Source of the DNA: Kitasatospora albolonga
Lineage (GTDB): Bacteria; Actinomycetota; Actinomycetes; Streptomycetales; Streptomycetaceae
Assembly (NCBI GenBank): GCA_002082585.1
Contig: CP020563.1
Coordinates: forward strand, 4,210,001-4,274,000
Length of the DNA stretch: 64,000 nt
Direction of reading: 5' to 3'
The notes under the pieces were generated by a model, which was not told where the DNA came from, did not search any database, and saw only the letters and a list, made by a program, of their open reading frames with translations. This document shows, piece by piece, positions 44,019-51,936 of this stretch. Position 1 is the stretch's first letter, and each line of letters starts with the position of its first letter. The position numbers were made by a program, and so were the translations under genes.

Positions 44019-44798
44019 TCAGTGGAGCAGCCAGCCACCGTCGACGTGGACGGACTGCCCCGTAATGAACGAGGCGGAGGGACCTACGAGAAACGCCACC
44101 AGGGCGGCGACGTCCTCGGGGCGGCCACGGCGCGGGACGCACTGACGCTTGATCTGGTCCTCCGGCCGCGCATGGTGCCGGGCGGGGAGGGCGTTCTCGG
44201 CCTCTACCTGGATGGCGCCGGGCATGACGGTGTTGACGCAGATCCCGAACGGACCCAGTTCGCGGGCGAGGGAGCGGGTCAGTCCCAGCAGCCCGGCCTT
44301 CGCGGTGCTGTATGCGACGAGGTTCGTTCGGCCGGCGCGGGCGTTGACGCTGCCGATGTTCACGATCCGGCCCCAGCGGCGTTCGATCATGCCGGGGGTG
44401 AATGCGTGGCAGGTGCGGTAGTGGGCGGTGAGGTTCACGTCGAGGGAGTAGTCCCAGGCGGTCTCGTCGGTGTCCTGCCAGGCGACGCGGGGGTAGGAAC
44501 CGGCGTTGTTCACCAGGATGTCGACGGGTCCGATCTCGGCGCGGACGAGGTCGGCCATGGTCCGAACGGAGCCCGGATCGGTCAGGTCGGCGTTCACCGC
44601 GATCCCAGGGCTGCCCGGGCGTTCGAAGGCGGCGAGGAGGGCGTGGGCGTCGGGGCCCTGGCCGAGGTGGTTGACCGCCACGGTTGCTCCGGCGGCCGCG
44701 AGCGCCCGTCCGATCTCGGCGCCGATGCCGGTGGCCCCGCCGGTGACGAGGGCGGTGCGGCCCTGGAGGGACCGGGTCCGGAGAGAGGGCTCAAGCAG
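44019..44798 (-). CDS. SDR-family oxidoreductase with no standard start codon
   Basis: The in-frame coding sequence runs from the TGA-bounded frame edge near 44852 to the stop at 44019. The first standard start (GTG 44681) would omit the NAD(P) site, which is nevertheless encoded upstream in frame as [16 protein letters not shown] (about 44715-44762). Only CTG codons at 44798, 44804 and 44810 precede it. Downstream motifs are intact: [22 protein letters not shown] with the catalytic Ser, [11 protein letters not shown] (Tyr and Lys) and [10 protein letters not shown]. Either a CTG start is used or a small deletion removed the start and the gene is recently inactivated. Coordinates use CTG 44798. 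The Nudix gene is downstream, a divergent gene starts at 44861. Confidence 0.65.
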   Translation of the reverse strand: MLEPSLRTRSLQGRTALVTGGATGIGAEIGRALAAAGATVAVNHLGQGPDAHALLAAFERPGSPGIAVNADLTDPGSVRTMADLVRAEIGPVDILVNNAGSYPRVAWQDTDETAWDYSLDVNLTAHYRTCHAFTPGMIERRWGRIVNIGSVNARAGRTNLVAYSTAKAGLLGLTRSLARELGPFGICVNTVMPGAIQVEAENALPARHHARPEDQIKRQCVPRRGRPEDVAALVAFLVGPSASFITGQSVHVDGGWLLH

Positions 44799-44860
44799 GG
44801 GCAGGGACAGTGCCGCAACGGCTCGTCGGCCCTGTGGTGTGGGTCGGTAGCCTCACGTGT

Positions 44861-45424
44861 ATGACCGACGGCGGTGCCACCTGGAACCGGTTGGCCGCCC
44901 TGCTGCCACCGGCCCAGGGCGAGGAGTTCAAGGACTGCTGGGCCATCGGCGAGCAGGAGGCCGGACTGGGCCTGCTCGTTTCCGGCATCCTGCGCGACGA
45001 CGTGGCCATCAGCGAGACTGTCCGCGCGGAGATCTCGGTGCTCGCCGAGGTGTGGGGGGAGAGGGAAGCGCTCGCGCCCCGTCTCCGCCGGTGCCGCGGC
45101 GACGGCCGGCCGGCATCCGCCGCGTATCTGATCGAGCGGGACGACGTACTCGTCGGCGGGGACACGGTTGCGGCCGGGCTCTCCGGCTCCGGACTCGTTC
45201 CGGTGCCGTGGATCGGCTGTGCCCGCTGCGGTCGGGCCCTCGTGCGTGTTCACATCCGCGAGCCGTGGGGAGATCTCTCCTACGCCGCCGAGCAGTACGC
45301 GATCACCACGCCGGACCGCACCGCCGTGGCCCGGCTGTTCCCCGCGGGTACCGCGGGCGCCGCTGAGCAGGCGTTCGGCGGCCTTCTTGAGACGTGCGAC
45401 CCGGCTGCCGGGCAGGTGCTCTGA
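44861..45424 (+). CDS. Hypothetical protein with a CxxC pair
   Basis: 187 aa from ATG 44861. N-terminal WNRLAALLPPAQGEEFKDCWAIGEQEAGLGLLVSGI-type helical part, then a cluster with IGCARCGRALVRVH (CxxC, possible zinc or redox site), and AITTPDRTAVARLFPAG near the end. No signal peptide. Not recognised. The frame is open upstream to 44810 but that overlaps the SDR's missing N-terminus. Confidence 0.6.
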   Translation: MTDGGATWNRLAALLPPAQGEEFKDCWAIGEQEAGLGLLVSGILRDDVAISETVRAEISVLAEVWGEREALAPRLRRCRGDGRPASAAYLIERDDVLVGGDTVAAGLSGSGLVPVPWIGCARCGRALVRVHIREPWGDLSYAAEQYAITTPDRTAVARLFPAGTAGAAEQAFGGLLETCDPAAGQVL

Positions 45425-45441
45425 CTCCCTGCCTCCCTCGT

Positions 45442-45495
45442 GGGAGCCGGGAGCCGGGAGCCGGCAGTCAGGAGTCGGCAGCCGGCAGCCGCGTG
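45442..45495 (+). repeat. Short GGGAGCC/CGGCAGC repeats
   Basis: About eight degenerate 7-mers (GGGAGCC, then GGCAGTC, GGAGTCG and GGCAGCC variants) lie between two convergent genes. Confidence 0.7.
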
Positions 45496-45514
45496 AGGAA
45501 GCACGCCGACCGGG

Positions 45515-46357
45515 TCAGCTCATCGTCTGTGCCCCTATGACCGACAGCAGCCGCAGCCGGTCGTAGCTGTCGCTCCCGGGGGCCGCCGTGTAGACGAGCA
45601 GGCTGTGGGACTGGTCGGGGTCCAGCAGCCGTTGGCAGTTCAGCTCCAGTACCCCCACCTCGGGGTGGATGAAGCGCTTCACCTCGTGCGGGCGGATGCC
45701 GACCTCGTGCTGTTCCCAGAGGCGGCGGAACTCGTCGCTCCGGCCGAGGAGCAACTCGGCGCAGTGGGCGGCGCGGGAGCCCGGCCCCCGGAGCGTGGCC
45801 AGCTCCCGCAGGCCGGACGCGAACATACGGGAGAGGAAGCCGTGGTCCTCGGCCACGTAGAGCGAGCGGGTGGCGGGGTCGGTGAACCAGCGGTAGCCGA
45901 TGGAGCGGGCCAGGCCCGTGTAGCGGGTCGTGTCGCCGGTGAGGGCGACGCCGAGCGGGCTCTGCCGCAGGGTCTCCCCCAGTTCGGTGACGATCTCGGC
46001 GGGGGTGTCGTCGAGGCGGTCGAGGATGCGGAGCAGGCCGGGGCTGATGTGCTCGCCGGTCGTCCCCCGGACCGGCGGGGTGTGGCCGGCGAGACGGAAC
46101 AGATGGTCGCGCTCCTCCAGGGAGAGATGCAGGCCCTGCGCCATCGAGGCGATCATCTGCTCCGACGGCTGGGGGCCGCGTTCGCGCTCCAGCCGGGCGT
46201 AGTAGTCGGTCGACATGTGGCAGAGCACGGCCACCTCCTCGCGGCGCAGCCCGCCGGTCCGGCGGCGCTGCCCGCGGGGGAGCCCGACGTCCTCGGGCTG
46301 GAGCAGCTCCCGACGGTTCCGGAGGAACGCGGCCAGGCCGCCGCGGTCGATCTCCAT
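45515..46357 (-). CDS. XRE-family HTH regulator with MmyB-like domain
   Basis: 280 aa. N-terminal HTH: LAAFLRNRRELLQPEDVGLP, RRTGGLRREEVAVLCHMSTDYYARLERERG, and the family's QPSEQMIASMAQGLHLSLEERDHLF. The C-terminal MmyB-like ligand-binding (PAS-like) domain ends with LELNCQRLLDPDQSHSLLVYTAAPGS. Typical actinobacterial regulator that controls a divergently transcribed dehydrogenase; the SDR gene starts 377 bp away on the other strand, which fits. No integrated ligand is known. Confidence 0.93.
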   Translation of the reverse strand: MEIDRGGLAAFLRNRRELLQPEDVGLPRGQRRRTGGLRREEVAVLCHMSTDYYARLERERGPQPSEQMIASMAQGLHLSLEERDHLFRLAGHTPPVRGTTGEHISPGLLRILDRLDDTPAEIVTELGETLRQSPLGVALTGDTTRYTGLARSIGYRWFTDPATRSLYVAEDHGFLSRMFASGLRELATLRGPGSRAAHCAELLLGRSDEFRRLWEQHEVGIRPHEVKRFIHPEVGVLELNCQRLLDPDQSHSLLVYTAAPGSDSYDRLRLLSVIGAQTMS

Positions 46358-46734
46358 GCGTTCTCCTCCGCCGCTCGCTTTCAGGTGGCCCGCTTCCGGC
46401 GCCTCTTCCCGGCGCTTCTGCTCCGGCTTCCAGCGCCTCTTCTCACGTGCCTCTTCTCACGCGCCTCTTCTTCGGGGCTTCTTCTTCGGGGCCTTCTCCG
46501 TGTTCTGCGCCCCCATCCCTTTGTATCGCCCGGCGGCCGTCGCAACCACGGATCGTCGGTCCCCCCATACGGCCGGGCGCGCCGCCGGAATACGGCCCCC
46601 GCCCGCCGTAACGTCGACTCGCCGGCCGGAAACCGCCTCGCCGATCAGGGGATCGGCGGGCCCTGGATGGGGCGGGAGGACGGCGTCACCGTGGAAGCGA
46701 CCGGACCGCACCGACCTCACGAGGAGTGGACCCC
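46358..46734. other. Divergent spacer between regulator and SDR genes
   Basis: No gene. Repeats of (G)CGCCTCTTC(TC) lie at about 46398-46485. GAGGAG at 46721-46726 is the SDR ribosome site. Operators for the XRE regulator probably lie here but no palindrome was found by eye. Confidence 0.5.
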
Positions 46735-47691
46735 ATGACCCGCAGGACCCCCGACATCACCCTCCCCGACCTGTCGGGCAAGCGCGCCGTCGTCACCGGT
46801 GCCAGCGACGGGATCGGGCTCGGTATCGCGACCCGCCTCGCCGCCGCCGGTGCCGAGGTCGTCCTGCCCGTACGCAATCCGCGCAAGGGCGAGGACGCGC
46901 TCGCCGCGATCCGGCGGCAGGCTCCCGGGGCGGAGGTGTCGCTGCGCTCGCTCGACCTGTCCTCGCTGGACTCCGTCGCGGCGCTCGGCGGCTCCCTGGC
47001 CGAGGAGGGGCGGCCCATCCATCTCCTGGTGAACAACGCGGGCGTCATGACCCCGCCCGACCGGCAGACCACCGCCGACGGGTTCGAGCTGCAGTTCGGC
47101 ACCAACCACCTCGGGCACTTCGCCCTCGTCGGCCGCCTGCTGCCCCTCCTCCAGGCCGGACAGGCCCGGGTGACCTCGCAGATCAGCGTCTCCGCGGACC
47201 GGAACGCGATCAACTGGGACGACCTGAACTGGGAGCGCTCCTACAACGGCATGGGGGCCTACAGCCAGTCGAAGATCGCTTTCGGCCTCTTCGGCCTCGA
47301 ACTCGACCGGCGAGGCCGGGCCGAGGGCTGGGGCCTCACGAGCAACCTGTCCCATCCGGGCGTCGCCCCGACGAGCCTGCTCGCCGCCCGGCCGGAGATG
47401 GGCCGCGCCAAGGACACCATGGGCGTGCGGCTGATCCGTTTCCTGTCGGCCCGGGGCATCGTGGTCGGCACGGTGGAGAGCGCCAAGCTGCCCGCGCTGT
47501 ACGCGGCGACCTCGCCCGACTCCCGGGGCGGCGCCCTCTACGGGCCGAAGGGCCCCGGCCACATGGGCGGCCCGCCCGCGGAGCAGAGGCTCTACAGCCG
47601 GCTCACCGGCACCGAGGAGGCCCGTCGCGTGTGGGAGATCTCCGAGGAGCTGACCGGCGTGCGGTTCGCGGAGCGGGCGGTCCGCACGTGA
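46735..47691 (+). CDS. SDR-family oxidoreductase
   Basis: 318 aa from ATG 46735 (GAGGAG 8 nt upstream). Rossmann [35 protein letters not shown], and the catalytic YSQSK; length and the C-terminal [13 protein letters not shown] match the retinol-dehydrogenase-like group common in actinobacteria. The catalytic Ser position is in [10 protein letters not shown]. Substrate unknown. Probably regulated by the divergent XRE protein. Confidence 0.92.
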   Translation: MTRRTPDITLPDLSGKRAVVTGASDGIGLGIATRLAAAGAEVVLPVRNPRKGEDALAAIRRQAPGAEVSLRSLDLSSLDSVAALGGSLAEEGRPIHLLVNNAGVMTPPDRQTTADGFELQFGTNHLGHFALVGRLLPLLQAGQARVTSQISVSADRNAINWDDLNWERSYNGMGAYSQSKIAFGLFGLELDRRGRAEGWGLTSNLSHPGVAPTSLLAARPEMGRAKDTMGVRLIRFLSARGIVVGTVESAKLPALYAATSPDSRGGALYGPKGPGHMGGPPAEQRLYSRLTGTEEARRVWEISEELTGVRFAERAVRT

Positions 47692-47760
47692 TGTCCGGCC
47701 GTGGACTCCCCCGGTCCTGGTGAGCCCGCGGGCCGGGTCCCCAGCCACTCGGCCAGGATG

Positions 47761-47810
47761 CCGCCTGCCGCCTGCCGCCTGCCGCCCTGCCGCCTGCCGC
47801 CTGCCGCCTG
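47761..47810 (+). repeat. CCGCCTG heptamer tandem repeat
   Basis: Seven tandem copies of CCGCCTG, the fourth with one extra C, between the SDR gene and tRNA-fMet. A short pure repeat of this kind is prone to slippage. Confidence 0.9.
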
Positions 47811-47903
47811 CCACCGGCCGTCGGCCCCGCTGGCCTGCGGAGACGGTGTCTCGGAAAAGTGGTCGGGGACCTCGCTCCCATGGCGTAGAGTGGTGTTCAC
47901 CGA

Positions 47904-47977
47904 CGCGGGGTGGAGCAGCTCGGTAGCTCGCTGGGCTCATAACCCAGAGGTCGCAGGTTCAAATCCTGTCCCCGCTA
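47904..47977 (+). tRNA. Initiator tRNA-fMet (CAT)
   Basis: Anticodon CAT in loop CTCATAA, stem CTGGG/CCCAG with the three G-C pairs of initiators, and a mismatch at the first acceptor pair (C1 against T72), the hallmark of initiator tRNA. T arm GGTTCAAATCC. Confidence 0.97.
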
Positions 47978-47988
47978 CTGAAGATCCA

Positions 47989-48029
47989 GGCCCGGTACGC
48001 AGATCAGATAATTGATCGCGTACCGGGCC
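47989..48029 (+). terminator. Terminator after tRNA-fMet
   Basis: GGCCCGGTACGC / GCGTACCGGGCC form a 12-bp stem with an AT-rich loop that itself contains GATCA/TGATC. Confidence 0.85.
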
Positions 48030-48074
48030 TGAGTCGTTTCCCGGGCCTCCGGAGCTCCGGGCCTCCCCGCCACC

Positions 48075-48105
48075 TTGACCTTGACGCAGCGTAAAGATCT
48101 AGCGT
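48075..48105 (+). promoter_or_regulatory. MerR-type operator/promoter of the TipA-like gene
   Basis: TTGACC (48075-48080) and TAGCGT (48100-48105) are 19 bp apart, the stretched spacing of MerR-activated promoters. The spacer holds the dyad CTTGACGC-A-GCGTAAAG (48080-48096, 7 of 8 positions symmetric). ATG follows at 48113, so the transcript would start at or next to the start codon. Confidence 0.75.
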
Positions 48106-48112
48106 TTCCGGC

Positions 48113-48859
48113 ATGGAGTGGTCCATCCAGGAAATCGCCAGAAAGGCCGGCACCACGAGCCGCACGCTCCGGCACTACGGAGACCTCGGTCTCCTCACGC
48201 CGAGCCGGATCGGGAGCAACGGCTACCGCTACTACGACCAGGACGCCCTCGTCCGGTTGCAGCGCATCCTGCTGCTGCGTGAGCTCGGGCTGTCGCTGCC
48301 CGCCATCAGGGACGTACTGGAGGGGCAGCGGGACACGGCCGTGGCGCTGCGGGCGCATCTGCGGCTGCTCGAACAGGAGCAGGCGCGCATCGGGCGGCAG
48401 ATCGCCTCGGTGCGGACCACTCTCCACAAGACGGAGGAGGGGAAGGAACTCATGGCCGAGGAAGTGTTCGACGGGTTCGACCACACCGCTCATGAGCGGG
48501 AGGTGACCGAGCGCTGGGGGCGGTCGGCGTACGAGGAGGGCGACCGGTGGTGGCGTTCGCTCGGGGAGGAGGGGAAGAAGGCGTTCCTGGACGAGCACGA
48601 GGCCATCGCCCGTGACTGGGGGCGGGCCAGGGAGGCCGGGGCCGGTCCTGGCAGTGAGCGGGCGCAGGACATCGCCCGGCGGCACTGCGCGTGGCTGTCC
48701 ACGACGGCCGCTCCGAGCCGCTCGTACGTCATCGGGCTCGGTGAGATGTACGCCGCCGACCCGCGCTTCGGAAAGAACTACGATCGCTACGGGGACGGCA
48801 CCGCCGCCTTCGTACGGGATGCGCTGACGGTCTACGCGGAACACCGGCTCTCCGACTGA
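48113..48859 (+). CDS. TipA-like MerR-family regulator
   Basis: 248 aa. N-terminal MerR HTH and wing: WSIQEIARKAGTTSRTLRHY and GLLTPSRIGSNGYRYYDQDAL, coiled-coil dimer helix (residues about 75-110), then a TipAS drug-binding domain (FDHTAHEREVTERWGRSAYEEGDRWW and WLSTTAAPSRSYVIGLGEMY). TipA proteins bind thiopeptides and other hydrophobic antibiotics and activate their own promoter; the operator at 48080-48096 supports autoregulation here. Whether the Cys used for covalent thiostrepton binding is equivalent cannot be judged; a single Cys (RRHCAWL) is present. Confidence 0.93.
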   Translation: MEWSIQEIARKAGTTSRTLRHYGDLGLLTPSRIGSNGYRYYDQDALVRLQRILLLRELGLSLPAIRDVLEGQRDTAVALRAHLRLLEQEQARIGRQIASVRTTLHKTEEGKELMAEEVFDGFDHTAHEREVTERWGRSAYEEGDRWWRSLGEEGKKAFLDEHEAIARDWGRAREAGAGPGSERAQDIARRHCAWLSTTAAPSRSYVIGLGEMYAADPRFGKNYDRYGDGTAAFVRDALTVYAEHRLSD

Positions 48860-48970
48860 CCACGGGAGTCTCCGCGCAAGGCTCCGCTTTTCCCCCTATT
48901 TGGCCGATGACGAGTCGCCGCACGGCGCGGCTCCGGGAAGCCTGGACGGGGCGCGGTACCGTCCGCAGCC

Positions 48971-50239
48971 GTGGCCGGACCGGGCAGGAGTGCACAGGTG
49001 GGGATGGCGGAGAAGGGGCGCGGACGCGTGACGGGGGGCTTCGGCCTCCTGGGGCGCGGTCGCGGAGTGCCCGGAGCCTCGGGGCGGGGCAGGCCCGTGG
49101 TGGCCCAGAGCCCCGGTACCCGGCGGTTCGTCCGGCTGCTGCCGGTGCTGCTCATCGGCGGCGGGCTCCTCTTCGACTCGCTCGCGCCGCCCAACTTCAC
49201 CGCCGTACCCCTGTTCGTGGCCGCGCCGCTGATCGCCGCGCCCTTCTTCTCGCTCGCCAGCACCGTCCGTACGGGAGTGGCCTCGGTCCTCTCCGTCATC
49301 GCGATGCGGATCTCCGACGGCACCTCCACCCAGGTCGTCCCGGTCATCGAGATGATCACCGTGCTCACCGCCGCGGCCCTGGCACTCGTCATCAACGGGG
49401 TCGTACGCCGCAGCAACGAGCAGCTGGCCTCCGCCCGGGTCATCGCGGAGACCGCCATGCGGGCCGTGCTGCCGACCCCGGCGGACCGGATCGGCGGGCT
49501 CCAGGTGGCCGCGCGGTACGAGGCGGCGCAGGCGGACGAGTTCGTCGGCGGGGACCTGTTCGCGGTGGCCGACACCCCGTACGGCGTGCGCCTGGTCGTC
49601 GGGGACGTACGCGGCAAGGGGCTGGACGCCGTGGAGGCGGTGGCGGTGATCATCGGGGCGTTCCGGGAGGCCGCCGAGCAGGAACGGTCCCTGGAGGGGG
49701 TGGCGCAGCGGCTGGAGCGGGCGCTCGCGCGGGAGGGGACGCGGCGGTACGGGCTGGACGCCATGGAGGGGTTCATCACCGCCGTACTGGCCGAGATCCC
49801 GCCCGGTTCGGCCTCGCTCCGGCTGGTCAACCGCGGCCACCCCGAGCCGATCCTGCTGTACGCGGACGGGGCCCTGGAGGTCCTCGCGCCGAGCGTGCCC
49901 GCGATGCCGCTGGGGATGGACCTGGGGGTGTGGCCGGACCGGTCCGACACGTGGGAGATGCCCCCGGGGTCGACGCTGCTCGCCTTCACCGACGGCCTCT
50001 CCGAGGCGCGGGACGCGAACGGGGCCTTCTACGACCCGGCGGCCCGGCTGCGCGGCCGGATCTTCCCCGGGCCCGAGGAGCTGCTCTCGGCGCTCACCGA
50101 CGACGTACGGCTGCACACCGGCGGGCGGTCCACGGACGACATGGCGCTGCTCGCGGTGAGCCGGCCGGCGGAGGGCCAGCCCTCGCGGCGGACGACGGTG
50201 AAGATCGTGGGCCGGGGCGATGACACGGTGCGTGACTGA
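48971..50239 (+). CDS. Membrane PP2C/SpoIIE-type phosphatase
   Basis: 422 aa from GTG 48971; ATG 49004 (411 aa) is an alternative. After a basic Gly-rich leader, three membrane helices lie at residues about 55-75, 78-98 and 120-140. The cytoplasmic PP2C domain has DEFVGGDLFAVADT, VVGDVRGKGLDAV, VNRGHPEPILL and FTDGLSEARD with the metal-binding Asp residues. Streptomyces have many such RsbU/SpoIIE-like phosphatases acting on anti-anti-sigma factors. No sensor domain beyond the membrane part is apparent. Confidence 0.9.
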   Translation: MAGPGRSAQVGMAEKGRGRVTGGFGLLGRGRGVPGASGRGRPVVAQSPGTRRFVRLLPVLLIGGGLLFDSLAPPNFTAVPLFVAAPLIAAPFFSLASTVRTGVASVLSVIAMRISDGTSTQVVPVIEMITVLTAAALALVINGVVRRSNEQLASARVIAETAMRAVLPTPADRIGGLQVAARYEAAQADEFVGGDLFAVADTPYGVRLVVGDVRGKGLDAVEAVAVIIGAFREAAEQERSLEGVAQRLERALAREGTRRYGLDAMEGFITAVLAEIPPGSASLRLVNRGHPEPILLYADGALEVLAPSVPAMPLGMDLGVWPDRSDTWEMPPGSTLLAFTDGLSEARDANGAFYDPAARLRGRIFPGPEELLSALTDDVRLHTGGRSTDDMALLAVSRPAEGQPSRRTTVKIVGRGDDTVRD

Positions 50240-50424
50240 GGGACGCCGCTCCGCATAACAGTTGACACACCATCAGAAAAAGAGGTGTGGGCGAGGGATC
50301 GTCAAGTCGTCCGATTCGAGCCGCTTGTGGATGGTAAGTCCCCGTCGGAGCCGTTAATGATCAACAGGAACAGCTTGGAATCGTGCCCGGGTGTCTATTA
50401 ACGTTCGATAACGCAGCGCGGTCG

Positions 50425-50592
50425 TCCCAGCCGTCGTCAGAGACGGCGCCGTGCGCGAGCGCCGAATTCCGCAAGGGAACCGGGGAACCACCTACATGGG
50501 GTGAATCGGACGCCTGCGTCTCGTAAGAGGCGGAGGGGCCCGTAGGAGACCTTCCTGCTCCGAACCCGTCAGCTAACCCGGTAGGCGAGAAG
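50425..50592 (+). ncRNA. Cyclic di-AMP riboswitch (ydaO/yuaA class)
   Basis: The sequence carries the recognisable conserved blocks of the ydaO class in order: CGAATTCCGCAAGGGAACCG then GGGGAACCAC, TGGGGTGAATC, GTAGGAGACCTTCCTGC, CCGAACCCGTCAGCTAACCC and GGTAGGCG, ending 22 bp before the GTG of the M23 peptidase gene. In Streptomyces such elements sit before cell-wall hydrolase genes, and c-di-AMP binding turns expression off. Boundaries are approximate; the preceding 50240-50424 holds a TTGACA at 50262 and AT-rich sequence that may include the promoter. Confidence 0.92.
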
Positions 50593-50613
50593 GAAGGAAA
50601 GGAGTGCGCCCAC

Positions 50614-51678
50614 GTGGCGTCCAACCAGCCTGCCCCTGAGGCCCCGTCATCCCTGAGCGCCGACGCCTTCGGCGGCCCGGAGCGGACCTGGGAGGAGTGG
50701 AACCCCACCGCGGAGTCCGTCCGTCCCGTGCGCGGCAAGCACCGCGTGGCCAAGCAGCGAGGTCTCGCCCGTAGCTCCACCGTCCTCGGGGTCGGCGTCA
50801 TAGCGGCGGTCGGTGCGGGTGGCATGGCCACCGCGCAGAGCAAGCCGCCGGTCTCCATCTCCCTTCCCGATTCCATCGTGGACAACCTCCCCGACGCCAA
50901 GTCCCTTCCCGGCGTCGGGGCCTTCATGTCCGAGGAACCCGCCGAGGCCGAGCCGGTCGCCGTGCCGCTCGCCTCCATGGGCCTCACCGCCGACGAGACC
51001 GAGGCGGGGGCGACCGACGCGGGCGAGGCCCTGCGCGCCCGGATTCTCCAGCAGGCCGAGCAGCAGCAGGCCAACGCCGACGCGGAGGCCAAGGCCGCCG
51101 CGGAGAAGGCCGCCGCCGAGAAGGCCGCGGCCGACGCGAAGAAGCAGCAGGACGAAGCGAAGAAGCAGCAGGACAAGGCGGAGGCCGAAGCCAAGGCCAA
51201 GGCCGCAGCCGAGAAGAAGGCGGCGGAGGAAGCGGCGGCGAAGAAGGCCGAGGAGGAACGCCTCGCCAAGCTCCGCGCCAGCTACGCCCTGCCCGCCTCC
51301 GGGTACACGATCACCTCGACCTACGGCCAGTCCGGCGCGATGTGGTCCTCCGGCCAGCACACCGGCACGGACTTCGCCGGGGCCGCTGGTTCGCCGCTCA
51401 AGGCCGTGCACAGCGGCACGATCACCTCGGCCGGCTGGTCGGGTTCGTACGGCTACCGCACGATCCTCCAGCTGGAGGACGGTACGGAGATCTGGTACGC
51501 CCACCAGTCCTCGATCGACGTCACGGTCGGCCAGAAGGTCAGCACCGGCGACACCATCGGCCGCATGGGCGCGACCGGCAACGTGACCGGCGTCCACCTC
51601 CACCTGGAGGTCCGCACCGCGGGCGGCTCCGCCATGGACCCGATCGCCTGGCTGAACAGCAAGGGCCTCAACGTCTGA
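50614..51678 (+). CDS. Secreted M23 peptidase with long coiled coil
   Basis: 354 aa, GTG preceded by AAGGAAAGGAG. A hydrophobic segment at residues about 52-72 (STVLGVGVIAAVGAGGMATA) is a signal peptide or anchor after a cytoplasmic-looking basic start. A highly charged Ala/Lys/Glu/Gln coiled coil (about 150-225) follows, then an M23 domain: YTITSTYGQSGAMWSSGQHTG with the first His, TDFAG with Asp, and VHLHLEVRTAG with the last His. It should cut peptidoglycan cross-links during growth or spore resuscitation. Its mRNA carries the c-di-AMP riboswitch. Confidence 0.95.
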   Translation: MASNQPAPEAPSSLSADAFGGPERTWEEWNPTAESVRPVRGKHRVAKQRGLARSSTVLGVGVIAAVGAGGMATAQSKPPVSISLPDSIVDNLPDAKSLPGVGAFMSEEPAEAEPVAVPLASMGLTADETEAGATDAGEALRARILQQAEQQQANADAEAKAAAEKAAAEKAAADAKKQQDEAKKQQDKAEAEAKAKAAAEKKAAEEAAAKKAEEERLAKLRASYALPASGYTITSTYGQSGAMWSSGQHTGTDFAGAAGSPLKAVHSGTITSAGWSGSYGYRTILQLEDGTEIWYAHQSSIDVTVGQKVSTGDTIGRMGATGNVTGVHLHLEVRTAGGSAMDPIAWLNSKGLNV

Positions 51679-51680
51679 GA

Positions 51681-51785
51681 CCCGGCCCGCCGTTCGTCTC
51701 CGTACCACCCCATGGCCCGGTACGTCGTCCGTCCTCGTACCACCTCATGGCCCGGCTCGCCGTTCGTCCCCGTACCACCCCTGAA
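51681..51785 (+). repeat. 35-bp tandem repeat, three copies
   Basis: Units beginning CCCGGCCCGCC (51681), CCCGGTACGTC (51716) and CCCGGCTCGCC (51751), each containing CGTACCACC, follow the M23 stop directly. Confidence 0.85.
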
Positions 51786-51787
51786 CC

Positions 51788-51829
51788 CCGGCAGCCCTGA
51801 CGCTCACCCCCCGACGTCAGGGCTGCCGG
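51788..51829 (+). terminator. Strong terminator after the M23 gene
   Basis: CCGGCAGCCCTGACG / CGTCAGGGCTGCCGG, a perfect 15-bp stem with a 12-nt loop. Confidence 0.92.
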
Positions 51830-51860
51830 TCTGTCCGGCGCCTGAAGGAGTGCGCGAAGG

Positions 51861-51900
51861 CGGGAACGCGGGAACGAGGGAACGCGGGAACGCGGGCGTG
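51861..51900 (+). repeat. CGGGAACG octamer repeat
   Basis: Four copies of (C/A)GGGAACG and a partial fifth, just upstream of the aldo/keto reductase promoter region. Confidence 0.85.
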
Positions 51901-51936
51901 GAATAGTCGGCTCCGGCCGCGCCGTTGAACACCCAC

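Noticed and set aside
43299..47977. Integrated element between tRNA-Lys and tRNA-fMet
   Set aside because: The genes look accessory, but there is no integrase, no duplicated tRNA end and no phage or plasmid gene, so I do not call an element.
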